Positions 1-7,538 of a stretch of 64,000 nucleotides of DNA are shown here, piece by piece. Below the pieces are notes generated by a model. That model ran no database searches. It saw only the letters and a program-made list of their open reading frames with translations, and was not told the origin of the DNA. The stretch is taken from contig NZ_JH601133.1 in the NCBI RefSeq assembly GCF_000245795.1, positions 122,093 through 186,092 of the forward strand, in the 5' to 3' direction. Source of the stretch: Facklamia languida CCUG 37842 (lineage in GTDB: Bacteria; Bacillota; Bacilli; Lactobacillales; Aerococcaceae). Every line of letters starts with the position of its first letter. Positions within the stretch are counted from its first letter, which is position 1. The translations under genes and the position numbers were made by a program.

Positions 1-105
1 GGCTACCGTAAGGATACCCATTTCAAGAACCGCATTCTTTTAATATCGCGACTGTATGTGTCAGGAAGAAAAGAAAAAGAGACCAAGCAACAACTTGTTG
101 CTTAG
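1..105 (+). CDS. ISL3-family transposase, C-terminal end (partial, cut by window edge)
   Basis: The reading frame is open from base 1 to a TAG at 103-105 and encodes 34 residues starting GYRKDTHFKNRILLISRLY. This matches the conserved C-terminus of ISL3-type DDE transposases (GYR..xxF..RILL). The rest of the gene lies to the left of the window. A typical ISL3 terminal repeat follows at 116-144, so this is the right end of an element whose completeness cannot be judged. It resembles but is not identical to the decayed copy at 1715-2345. Confidence 0.8.
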   Translation, partial: GYRKDTHFKNRILLISRLYVSGRKEKETKQQLVA

Positions 106-115
106 TCTACTTTCA

Positions 116-144
116 ACACCATCAACCCTATTTGACATAGAGCC
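116..144. repeat. Right terminal inverted repeat of ISL3 element
   Basis: Read on the minus strand the end begins GGCTCTATGTCAAATAGGG, the usual ISL3-family terminus (GGCTCTNTGTCAAA). It lies 10 bases after the transposase stop. The matching left end is outside the window, so a target duplication cannot be tested. Confidence 0.7.
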
Positions 145-175
145 TTTATTTTTTATACATTTCTTTAGTATTTAA

Positions 176-1390
176 CTATACACTTCTTTCAGGCTTTGCA
201 GTTTCTGCTGTTTTTGAAAACCATTTGTCTACGATTAATGCAATCGCATTATCACCAGAAATATTGGTTGCCGTACCAAAACTATCTTGAGCGATATAAA
301 GCGACACAAGTAATGTAGCCGCTGATCCTGAAGAGTCTAGCCCTACCATAAATAAGAATGGTAAAGCTGCCATAATGGCTCCACCTGGTGCACCTGGTGC
401 AGCAACCATTGCAATACCAAGTGTCATAATGAATGGTATCATTGTCGTTGGTGAATATGACATATCATTCATCATTAATACTGCCGTCACACAACTAGTA
501 ATGGTAATCGTACTTCCCATTAAATGTGCTGTTGCACAGAATGGAATAACAAAATCACGAATCTTAGCTGATACACCGTTTTTCTCAGCAATTTCTAAAC
601 TAAATGGAATAGTCGCTGCTGATGATTGCAATCCAACCGCAGCTAAGTAACCTGGAATTTGATTTTTAATTAATGTGACTGGATTCTTTCCAGTGTATGA
701 GCCTGCGATAACGAACCATAAAATAATAAATACCCAGTGAAGTGCAATAATAATTAAGAATACTCGCCAGAAAACAGACAAGATTGTAGTAAATGTTCCA
801 GCATAACTTAAGTTTACAAAGTTACCAAAGATGAAGAAAGGTAACATTGGAACAATAAATTTTTCTAATGTAACAACAACAGTTTGGTTAAATTCATCGA
901 AGAAATTATACATGACATAACTATCTCTCTCTGTTCTTAACCATGAAATACAAATACCAAAAATAAACGCAAATACAATGGCAGTTGTTACTTCAAACAT
1001 TGGTGGAATAGTAACTTCAAATATTGGAGCTAATTCAGATCCACTAGTCTCTACAAAAGATGTTCCTTGATCAATAAACATGGGGAATATTGTAGTCGCC
1101 ACTAATAATGCTGTCACACCCGCAATAATTGTAGATAAATATGATAATCCCGTTGTCGCTGCTAATAATTTGCCTGCCCCGTCAGATAAGTCAGCAATGC
1201 CTTTGACAATAAATCCAACAATCATTAGCGGAATAAAAAAGTTAAGAATATTACCAAAAATTGAAGAGAATGTTACTGGAATTTGTAAAATAAATTCTGG
1301 TAGGAATGTCATTTGTCCAACTATAGCACCTAATACAATCGCTAAAATTAACTTAGGGATTAAACCAATCGACTTTTTCTCTTTTGCCAT
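176..1390 (-). CDS. Dicarboxylate/amino acid:cation symporter (DAACS family)
   Basis: A polytopic membrane protein of 404 residues that should import a dicarboxylate or acidic/neutral amino acid with Na+ or H+. The family is shown by the serine-rich re-entrant loop around residue 255 (QSSAATIPFSLEIAEKNGV), the following IPFCATAHLMGST segment, and the second loop region with APGAPGGA and SGDNAIALIVDKW near the C-terminus. Length fits the family (400-430). The ATG at 1390 is chosen over one seven codons upstream because AAAGGAGAG lies 9 bases before it. Substrate cannot be told from sequence. A possible cre site and promoter lie upstream; ISL3 remnants flank it on both sides. Confidence 0.88.
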   Translation of the reverse strand: MAKEKKSIGLIPKLILAIVLGAIVGQMTFLPEFILQIPVTFSSIFGNILNFFIPLMIVGFIVKGIADLSDGAGKLLAATTGLSYLSTIIAGVTALLVATTIFPMFIDQGTSFVETSGSELAPIFEVTIPPMFEVTTAIVFAFIFGICISWLRTERDSYVMYNFFDEFNQTVVVTLEKFIVPMLPFFIFGNFVNLSYAGTFTTILSVFWRVFLIIIALHWVFIILWFVIAGSYTGKNPVTLIKNQIPGYLAAVGLQSSAATIPFSLEIAEKNGVSAKIRDFVIPFCATAHLMGSTITITSCVTAVLMMNDMSYSPTTMIPFIMTLGIAMVAAPGAPGGAIMAALPFLFMVGLDSSGSAATLLVSLYIAQDSFGTATNISGDNAIALIVDKWFSKTAETAKPERSV

Positions 1391-1714
1391 AAATAAACTC
1401 TCCTTTTTCATTTAGTTAAAATAAGTGGTCACGATCCCCCTTTACTGAAATAATATAAGAAAGCGCTTCCCTCGCCTCGGTTAAATAATATCATTATATC
1501 TTATTGATAGCAACCATTTTTTCACTATAAAGATATTTATAAATCTAATTATAAGACATTAAAGAGATTGCAAAATGAAAATTACTAAAATCATTACAGG
1601 AGCTATTAGAGGGAATTGTTATATATTAGATAGATTGTAAAAGTAATTGCGACAAACAAAAAAACAGAAGCCCGATATACTTAAAGTGCTCACAAAAAAG
1701 AAAGACCCCTGTGC
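1391..1714. other. Intergenic region upstream of the symporter
   Basis: No coding sequence is supported here. It contains the putative cre site, a minus-strand TATAAT box at 1493-1498 with no convincing -35, and AT-rich sequence up to the ISL3 remnant. No ISL3 terminal repeat is recognisable at the left of that remnant. Confidence 0.6.
1457..1471. promoter_or_regulatory. Putative cre site (CcpA)
   Basis: AGAAAGCGCTTCCCT resembles the catabolite-responsive element consensus with the central AAGCGCTT. It sits just downstream of a TATAAT (1493-1498, minus strand), i.e. in the untranslated region of the symporter gene, where bound CcpA would act as a roadblock. The consensus match is imperfect. 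Confidence 0.45.
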
Positions 1715-2345
1715 ATGACTAATGAGATAAGAAAATTCCTCAATATTAAGGACTCAAATATCCATTTCTCCCCAGATTCTGTTCAAGAACAAGACGATAT
1801 CGTTCAAGCCCTCAATTGCGAATTAAATCGGTATCGAATCCAATGGATGAATCAGGTCAAACATCACGATAGACGGCTCTATAATAAGCGGAAACGGTAT
1901 TAGAAACTGTTCTTAAAGAAGGAGGCAGACCTTCACCACACACTACAGGGGTTTACCCTCTTTGATTCTTTGACAAATACCGGCCATATCATCGATTACC
2001 TCTTGGATCAAATTCATGTCTTTAAAGAAACTTATCGGATGGGTCAAAACCTTCGTTATGCCCTAGAAAAGTCTGATTACGATCAGTTTATGGTTAATCT
2101 TTATCAAGCACCTAACCAACCACTCGCGCCCGGATTAAGAAGGCTTTTAGAACCTTTAAGAAATTCCAGCCTTATATTTCCAATACCATTAACCATCCGC
2201 CTATTACCAATGGCCCAATCGAAGGGATCCATAATAAATTTAAAGTCCTTAAACGCAATGCTATGGTTATCGTAAGGATACCCTGTTCGAGAACCATATT
2301 ATTTAATATCTCGACTTTATTTGTCAGGAAGAAAAAGAGACTAAG
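1715..2345 (+). pseudogene. Decayed ISL3-family transposase
   Basis: The N-terminus (MTNEIRKFLNIKDSNIHF) is typical of ISL3 transposases but is joined directly to the central/C-terminal part, so about half the gene, including the zinc-ribbon/HTH segment, is deleted. The same frame continues through a TAG at 1901-1903 (probably an old TGG, RYWKL) into KKEADLHHTLQGFTLFDSL and GHIIDYLLDQIH. A frameshift near 2140 moves the frame to NGPIEGIHNKFKVLKRNA, and another indel near 2300 destroys the GYRKD C-terminus. No terminal repeats were found. Confidence 0.8.
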
Positions 2346-2504
2346 CGATATGTATGAAGAGGATAACTGGCGATCGAGCCAGTCTTGAGATGACTCCCAG
2401 TAAAATCATCAACAATGCATCGCATCTGACCCCATTTCGCGACTAGTAACACCGAATTATCAGGTTTAGGATTTACTTGACTAAAAGAATAAAAGCCAGA
2501 ATGA

Positions 2505-3377
2505 TTATTCAAGTGAAAAGTCTTTACCAAAGAATTCTGATAATTCCTCATAATGATTTCTCAGATGAGGGAGATTGTCAAAGTATTCTAATGTTTTAAT
2601 TGCTTGAAGACACTTTTGCTTTCCTGATAGTAAGTAATTCTGTTTAATAAGGTAAATTCCTTCCAAATGAACTAACCGGTTCATTTCAAAGAAAAGAGTT
2701 GAGTTCGCCAAAAGCGTTTTCGTCGTTATGATCATATGGCTAGCTGCACGTAATTCATTGTTTTTAATTAATACATAAATCATGTTGAGGTATAAGGTAG
2801 CTTGAATATGTTTATTTTGCTGAAGATGAATATATTTTTCACTTCTCTTACTCGCTATCTTAATCGTTGCCTTCACGAAAGCTAGAGGCAAAAATTCTAA
2901 ACAATTGTTATATAAACAAAGTTCATAGTATGTCCATTCTTCACTGTTGAAAAGATAATCGATGATCACTTGAGAAAGTCCCTCATCAAAAGGTTCTTTA
3001 TCCATTTTGTAACAATACTGATCAATAATAATAATATTATGTTGATGGCGGATATTTGGGTCTTTGTGATAGTGGTCTGATTCTAGAGATTTAAGAGTTA
3101 ATAATTTTTCTTTATTATTATTTAAGATAGCTTGCGCTATATGATAATAGATTGTCGATTGGTTGAAATATTTTTGCTCATCAACGTTTATTAATAGTTC
3201 ATTAATCGTTATATTTAAGCGATCTAACAATTCAAAGAAACTCACAATACTAATTGAGTGAAGATTATTTTCAAATTTTGATAGTTGTTGACGTGAGAGA
3301 ATATCTTTAGAAACCTCTATTTGAGTATATTTCTTCTTCTTACGTATATCAGAGTAAGCAGATCCAAAAGTATTCAA
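2505..3377 (-). CDS. Rgg-type transcriptional regulator (XRE HTH + TPR-like peptide-binding domain)
   Basis: A 290-residue protein with an N-terminal XRE helix-turn-helix (about residues 5-60, including KKYTQIEVSKDILSRQQLSKFEN) followed by an all-helical repeat domain of about 220 residues, the layout of Rgg/GadR/MutR regulators that bind short intracellular peptides. I place the start at a TTG (3375-3377) because GGAGG lies 7 bases upstream; the longer frame from 3428 would begin at the -10 box (TATAAT, 3429-3434) and has no ribosome site. It is divergent from a 48-codon peptide gene and next to a secreted-peptide/ABC operon, so it probably senses a local peptide and controls that operon. 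That role is inferred from family and context. Confidence 0.8.
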   Translation of the reverse strand: MNTFGSAYSDIRKKKKYTQIEVSKDILSRQQLSKFENNLHSISIVSFFELLDRLNITINELLINVDEQKYFNQSTIYYHIAQAILNNNKEKLLTLKSLESDHYHKDPNIRHQHNIIIIDQYCYKMDKEPFDEGLSQVIIDYLFNSEEWTYYELCLYNNCLEFLPLAFVKATIKIASKRSEKYIHLQQNKHIQATLYLNMIYVLIKNNELRAASHMIITTKTLLANSTLFFEMNRLVHLEGIYLIKQNYLLSGKQKCLQAIKTLEYFDNLPHLRNHYEELSEFFGKDFSLE

Positions 3378-3506
3378 CCTGACACCTCCAAACGTTCGTT
3401 TTTGCGCATTTTGATCGTGGATGTACAAATTATAACATATCTAAGTCAAAAAAAATTAACTCTACTATACTAAGGTTAACCAAGTTAATTTGAACGGAGA
3501 GGTTTT
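3378..3506. promoter_or_regulatory. Divergent promoter region between rgg-like gene and peptide gene
   Basis: Minus strand: TATAAT at 3429-3434 for the regulator. Plus strand: TATACT at 3466-3471 for the peptide gene with a poor -35, consistent with a need for an activator. The 8-bp palindrome GGTTAACC (3474-3481) lies next to the plus-strand -10 and is a candidate regulator contact. TTAACT (3457-3462) and AGTTAA (3483-3488) form a second, wider symmetry around the -10. Confidence 0.45.
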
Positions 3507-3653
3507 ATGATCAAGAGAAGGCTTCTACTAACCACTTGCTGTTTATTATTTTATTACTCCAACTCAAATTTCTTTTGTTCCTTACAATCAACAACATCTA
3601 TCATTTTAATTGGCGATGGAAATGGACATCCTCTTCCACCTTTAGCTAGATAG
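3507..3653 (+). CDS. Small 48-residue peptide with signal-like N-terminus; candidate Rgg pheromone precursor
   Basis: The ORF has ATG at 3507 with GGAGAGG four bases upstream. It encodes a basic start (MIKRR), a hydrophobic core (LLLTTCCLLFYY) and a polar tail ending IILIGDGNGHPLPPLAR. This basic-hydrophobic-short tail layout is that of secreted peptide-pheromone precursors, and such genes usually sit divergent to their Rgg receptor, as here. The tail does not match SHP or ComS consensus motifs that I know. It could instead be a small secreted bacteriocin-like peptide or a lipoprotein-like fragment. Too short for most automatic gene calls. Confidence 0.55.
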   Translation: MIKRRLLLTTCCLLFYYSNSNFFCSLQSTTSIILIGDGNGHPLPPLAR

Positions 3654-3687
3654 ATCATTTTTAACAAATGCGAATAACCTGATAGAT

Positions 3688-3710
3688 AAATGTTTTCAAC
3701 GAAAACATTT
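3688..3710. repeat. Perfect 10-bp inverted repeat with 3-base loop
   Basis: AAATGTTTTC, loop AAC, then its exact complement GAAAACATTT. It lies between the 48-codon gene and the secreted-peptide gene. The stem is AT-rich and is followed only by AGGATTATTTT, so it may be a weak terminator of the small peptide gene or an operator for the next one. Confidence 0.6.
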
Positions 3711-3815
3711 AGGATTATTTTCAGATAATAAGATTAGTAGGAAGGAGGATAGATTAACTGCTGCTGTTTCAAAACGATAAAATTTAAAAAAATAAAAAAG
3801 TGAGGGATAATTTTC

Positions 3816-4130
3816 ATGATTATAAATAAAAATTCAAAAAATAAATACAAAAAAATTTTACTGTTATTTTTTTCATTTTTCACATTAACCGGTTATTATT
3901 TTTCAAATCCTATAACCACGGCTAATGCTCAGTCACAAAAAATGAGAGTGCTAAAACTTTATTATTTTGACCGGAATAAATTTACAGGTTCTTATTCAAA
4001 AGAAAGAGGACATCGTTTCATTTATATCCCCACATGGTGCAGACCTGCTGGAAGTTCAGATAGTATCGTGGGTCATGGGTGGAATTACCACACAATACAG
4101 CGTATTTTTTACTTTACTGGTGGCTGGTAA
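3816..4130 (+). CDS. Secreted peptide precursor (signal peptide + about 66-residue mature peptide), bacteriocin-like candidate
   Basis: A 104-residue precursor. Residues 1-38 form a Sec signal peptide: Lys/Asn-rich N-region, hydrophobic stretch ILLLFFSFFTLTGYYF, and a signal peptidase I site TTANA before QSQK. The mature part has about 66 residues, is cationic, rich in Tyr, Phe, Trp and Gly, has one Cys, and ends in YFTGGW. I do not recognise the family. Length and Sec export recall lactococcin-972-like bacteriocins, but I see no convincing motif match. It is followed after a hairpin by an ABC transporter operon, the common layout of a secreted antimicrobial plus immunity transporter. GAGGG about 10 bases upstream is the ribosome site. 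Confidence 0.7.
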   Translation: MIINKNSKNKYKKILLLFFSFFTLTGYYFSNPITTANAQSQKMRVLKLYYFDRNKFTGSYSKERGHRFIYIPTWCRPAGSSDSIVGHGWNYHTIQRIFYFTGGW

Positions 4131-4137
4131 TATGATA

Positions 4138-4161
4138 GAATGGAAGGTTTTCCTTCCGTTC
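4138..4161 (+). terminator. Intercistronic hairpin (attenuator-like)
   Basis: GAATGGAAGG, loop TTTT, CCTTCCGTTC: a 10-bp stem with one G-T pair, eight bases after the secreted-peptide stop. Only a weak T-rich tail (TTATATTAT) follows, so partial termination or mRNA protection of the peptide cistron relative to the ABC genes is likely. Confidence 0.55.
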
Positions 4162-4183
4162 TTATATTATGAAGGAGGTTTCT

Positions 4184-4810
4184 ATGTTAGAACTAATCGA
4201 TGTATCAATTGAAACGCGCCATCCGATTGCTAAGCATTTATCTTATCTTTTTGACAAGCAGAATATTTACGGTGTCATAGCTCCTAATGGTAGCGGAAAA
4301 ACAACTCTCTTTCGGTCGATTGTTGGTTTACATCCAATACAAAAAGGAAAAATTATGATTAATCATCAGCCAGTTAACCAACAGAGAATCAAAATCTTTT
4401 ATTTAGAGACCCCTGATTGGCTCGATCAAAACATGACAAGCTTAGACTATCTAAGCTTAGTAAAAAAAGAATGGCACTCACAAGTCGCGGTTGATTCTAT
4501 TATTGAACGTTGCCAACTAAGTCGTTTTATTAAATTGCCAATTCATAAATACTCACTTGGCATGAAACAGCGACTAATATTTGCTCTATATTTAATAAGT
4601 GATGCTGAAATCCTACTATTTGATGAAACCCTAAATGGCTTAGATACTGAAACGAGAGAAATTTTTCACTCTGAAATTATTAAACTTGCACAAGCCGATA
4701 AGCTAATAATCATTAGTTCTCACTATCACGAAGAACTTCATAAAATCTGTACCAAAATGTTGCGGCTCCATAACTTTCAGCTAGAAGAAGGTGAAGAAAA
4801 TGGCCGTTAA
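4184..4810 (+). CDS. ABC transporter ATP-binding protein
   Basis: A 208-residue nucleotide-binding subunit. Walker A APNGSGKTT (about residue 33), signature SLGMKQRL (about 126), Walker B AEILLFDE (about 146) and the H-loop ISSHYHEE (about 185) are all present, so it should be an active ATPase. It pairs with the two following permeases. The ATG at 4184 is preceded by AAGGAGG at 6 bases; an ATG at 4169 lies before that ribosome site and is not used. Context with a secreted peptide suggests export or self-immunity. It overlaps the next gene by 11 bases. Confidence 0.85.
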   Translation: MLELIDVSIETRHPIAKHLSYLFDKQNIYGVIAPNGSGKTTLFRSIVGLHPIQKGKIMINHQPVNQQRIKIFYLETPDWLDQNMTSLDYLSLVKKEWHSQVAVDSIIERCQLSRFIKLPIHKYSLGMKQRLIFALYLISDAEILLFDETLNGLDTETREIFHSEIIKLAQADKLIIISSHYHEELHKICTKMLRLHNFQLEEGEENGR

Positions 4811-5969
4811 CCTTTTTTTAAAGCGGATTTTAAATAATCGAATCGCCGCCTTCTCCCTTCTATTCATTGTCATTGCCATTCCGCTGATCTTATTTTTAAA
4901 TGCTCAATTGATCAATGAGACGGGTCTGCGAAACATTTTGGTAAAAGAATCACAAGATTATACAATTGATATCAATCATACCAATTCACTCATACAAGAT
5001 TCAACGCTATCTCTAGAAGACAGAAAAATGCATGAGAATAATATTGAACTCACCAAACAAATGATTGAACAGAACCAAGAAATTATCCAATTATTAGATG
5101 ACCAGAATTATTATGAAGCATACGACTTAATGTTAGCAAAAAAAATAGATACCCAGAACGCCGTTTCTGAACATCCTGAATTTTATGGCGAACATTATCA
5201 CCAGATATTAGAATCAATCAAAAGCGAACAAGATTTTTATCGCTATTTAATTGACCACCGGTTAAAGGCGGATGAGTATCAACCGGTATACGGGTGGACC
5301 TTTGCTTTTTCTATTTGGAATGATTTGCTCCCCTGGCTCATTTCTATTCTTTTGATCGTTATCCTCAGTGTGCAATATAGCAAAAAATTTTATAATAAAC
5401 TCAATATTTATCGTTTACGACCCATCTCTTTTTATCATGAAGCATTGAAAGAAATTGGTTTAGGTTTACTGCTTGCCCTTCTGCTATGGTGTGGCGCCTT
5501 ATTATTAGCTTTCGGATTAGGAAGTTTGTTTTTTGAGCAAGGAAGTTTGAATTATCCCATCCTAACCTTTAACAAATCAAATGGTTTTATTTGGCTTTCC
5601 CTCATTTCAATCATCGGACCAACTGGTCTATTACAAATTTTTTCTTTATTATCACTTGTCACAACTATCTACCTGGTAACTTTTATCTTTAAAAATAAAT
5701 TATTGTCAATGGTCATGACTTTATTGATCATCACTGGATCCATGACAGCAAGTTATTTTATACCATTCTTTGAATCAGCTGCAGCTTGGCTACCCTACAC
5801 CTATCTCCAATCCGCCTCAGTTATTACAGGCCAATATAACTTTAGCCTGCCTAGAGCTGAAACAAACCTTAGCTTGGGGATAGGCGTAAATAGCACTTGT
5901 ATTTTATTTCTCTTAATGTTGACCTTCTTAATTAATAATTATCGATCCTATAAATATCGAAATGGATAG
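4800..5969 (+). CDS. ABC transporter permease, first of a tandem paralogous pair
   Basis: A 389-residue ABC-2-like membrane protein. One membrane helix (about residues 12-32) is followed by an extracytoplasmic segment of about 135 residues with predicted coiled-coil character (ENNIELTKQMIEQNQEI). A membrane domain with about five helices follows (from about residue 175). The motif YQPVYGWTFAFSIWND just before the second helix recurs in the next gene as IQPIFGWSFSFELWRD. ATG 4800 is preferred over GTG 4791 because of AAGGTG six bases before it. Related to permeases of bacteriocin-immunity or peptide transporters by layout only; substrate unknown. Confidence 0.75.
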   Translation: MAVNLFLKRILNNRIAAFSLLFIVIAIPLILFLNAQLINETGLRNILVKESQDYTIDINHTNSLIQDSTLSLEDRKMHENNIELTKQMIEQNQEIIQLLDDQNYYEAYDLMLAKKIDTQNAVSEHPEFYGEHYHQILESIKSEQDFYRYLIDHRLKADEYQPVYGWTFAFSIWNDLLPWLISILLIVILSVQYSKKFYNKLNIYRLRPISFYHEALKEIGLGLLLALLLWCGALLLAFGLGSLFFEQGSLNYPILTFNKSNGFIWLSLISIIGPTGLLQIFSLLSLVTTIYLVTFIFKNKLLSMVMTLLIITGSMTASYFIPFFESAAAWLPYTYLQSASVITGQYNFSLPRAETNLSLGIGVNSTCILFLLMLTFLINNYRSYKYRNG

Positions 5970-5979
5970 GAGGTCCAAA

Positions 5980-7128
5980 ATGAAACCTATTTTGCTAAAA
6001 AAGATTTTCCATAATAAATTGAATTTTTTCCCACTCATTGTGATTTGGTTATCGATAAATATAATTCTATTCTTTAATTGGCGTTCAGGTAGAGAATTGA
6101 CCTTAATTAACCAAATAACTTCTGAACAAGTTGAATTAGAACTTGTTATCAGCCAACTAAAAGATGAACATAGCAACCCTCATCTCGAAAAGCAATCGAA
6201 AGACCATATAGAAAATAGTCTAGAAGACACAGAAAAACAGCTCTATTTGAACCGTGATCTATTATTGGCCTATGAAGCTAAAGATTATCAAAAAGCTTAT
6301 TCCATGATGGCTCAAAAAATAGCACACAATCGAAAGCGTCTCAATAACTTCCAAAACTCAGAAACCGTAGCCGCTCTAAAACGTGATGAAGCCTATTATC
6401 GTTATTTAGCAGAAAAAAATATAAAGGGTGATGCGATACAACCTATTTTTGGGTGGTCCTTTTCCTTTGAATTATGGAGAGACTATCTTCCTATTTTGTT
6501 GACCTTTGCACTTATATTCGTTTTAAGTCAAGTCTTTAGCCAAGCTCACTATCATCACTTATCCATCTATCTATTATGTCCGGGCCACTTTTTATTGAGA
6601 ACGATCAAACAAATAGGAGGGGGACTATTATTTTCAATCGGAGCCTATCTGTTATCTCTTCTTTATAGTTTTACTTTAGCAAGTCTATTCTTTGAAAGGG
6701 GTTCCTCAGACTTACCGGTATTAACTTACGATGATACACTTCAAATGATCTGGCAACCCCTTGAGAACCTACTTTGGCAAACGAGCATCTTGCAGATTGT
6801 TTCGCTATTGTCCTTAGTCTCGACAATTTATTTAATAGCTTTCGTAGTAAAAGATAAGCTTTTAGCATGCCTTGTCTCATTTTTATCGATACTAGGTTTA
6901 ATGATTCTAACTTATTTTATTGTGCCCTTACAGGAAGTCGCTCACTGGATCCCCTATCATTATCTTCAATCTCTAGCCATTACGACTGGACACCATCACC
7001 ATGCAATTCAAATCAATCGATTGGAAGCCGATTTTGGTATCTTTTTAAATCTTACATACTCAATCTTATTACTAGGAATCATCTATTTGATCGATCAATT
7101 TAGACGAAAGAAACATAAAAATGCTTAA
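5980..7128 (+). CDS. ABC transporter permease, second of a tandem paralogous pair
   Basis: A 382-residue protein with the same layout as its upstream neighbour: one N-terminal helix, a long polar extracytoplasmic region, then about five helices. Shared segments include the RDEAYYRYL/SEQDFYRYL region, LQIVSLLSLVSTIYL against LQIFSLLSLVTTIYL, and WIPYHYLQS against WLPYTYLQS, so the pair arose by duplication and probably forms a heterodimer on the single ATPase. Start ATG 5980 has GGAGGT 5 bases upstream. The gene begins 10 bases after its partner stops and ends the operon before a terminator at 7147. Confidence 0.75.
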   Translation: MKPILLKKIFHNKLNFFPLIVIWLSINIILFFNWRSGRELTLINQITSEQVELELVISQLKDEHSNPHLEKQSKDHIENSLEDTEKQLYLNRDLLLAYEAKDYQKAYSMMAQKIAHNRKRLNNFQNSETVAALKRDEAYYRYLAEKNIKGDAIQPIFGWSFSFELWRDYLPILLTFALIFVLSQVFSQAHYHHLSIYLLCPGHFLLRTIKQIGGGLLFSIGAYLLSLLYSFTLASLFFERGSSDLPVLTYDDTLQMIWQPLENLLWQTSILQIVSLLSLVSTIYLIAFVVKDKLLACLVSFLSILGLMILTYFIVPLQEVAHWIPYHYLQSLAITTGHHHHAIQINRLEADFGIFLNLTYSILLLGIIYLIDQFRRKKHKNA

Positions 7129-7146
7129 TAATTTAGAAATATTAAC

Positions 7147-7178
7147 AGACTGCAGAAATCTTCAATGCAGTCTTTTTA
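7147..7178 (+). terminator. Rho-independent terminator of the ABC operon
   Basis: AGACTGCA (7147-7154), 11-base loop, TGCAGTCT (7166-7173), then TTTT. Located 18 bases after the last permease stop. Confidence 0.8.
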
Positions 7179-7331
7179 TCTTTGCTTTCATAGTAAATCA
7201 ACTATTGATTCTTTTTATCACTTCTTCTTGCAACATTTGAAGTGCTTATTTCTCGTCGTCTATTTGTGCTCCGGATTCTGAACTCTATTCAATGGTTTCA
7301 AGATAGGCTCACCCCCTTTAATTTTGCGCAT

Positions 7332-7362
7332 AAAAATAGCACTCCTCGAATGAGTGAGTGCT
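7332..7362 (-). terminator. Rho-independent terminator of small minus-strand operon
   Basis: On the minus strand AGCACTC (7362-7356) pairs with GAGTGCT (7344-7338) and is followed by ATTTTTA. It begins at the stop codon of the 58-codon gene. Confidence 0.65.
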
Positions 7363-7538
7363 TAAGCGCAGTAACTTATATGACCTTTAATTTTATTAAA
7401 AAGATTAATTATATCTTTAGGAGTATCCGCTAGAAACTGAAAATGCCACTTTTTATTATTATCTTGGGTTTGTTTTTCAATCCAAGGAACAACTTCTTTT
7501 TGAAAAATAACGTTATATTCATTTGGAAACATCGTCAT
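7362..7538 (-). CDS. Small hypothetical protein (58 aa)
   Basis: A short acidic/aromatic cytoplasmic protein starting MTMFPNEYNVIFQKEVVPW. AGGAGG lies 9 bases upstream of the ATG at 7538. It overlaps the 3' end of a frameshifted upstream gene and is followed by a terminator, so it looks like a true but isolated gene. I do not recognise the family. Position behind a bacteriocin-like operon makes an orphan immunity gene possible, but nothing in the sequence proves this. Confidence 0.5.
   Translation of the reverse strand: MTMFPNEYNVIFQKEVVPWIEKQTQDNNKKWHFQFLADTPKDIINLFNKIKGHISYCA

Noticed and set aside
1080-1415. 111-codon plus-strand ORF opposite the symporter
   Set aside because: Pure antisense shadow of a conserved membrane protein, no ribosome site.
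2324-2551. 75-codon minus-strand ORF downstream of the Rgg gene
   Set aside because: It starts inside the regulator gene in another frame, lacks a ribosome site and crosses the edge of the ISL3 remnant.
3741-3788. Strong GGAAGGAGG ribosome-like site followed by a short frame
   Set aside because: No ATG, GTG or TTG at usable spacing; only ATT or CTG could start a 10-16 codon frame, too weak to call.
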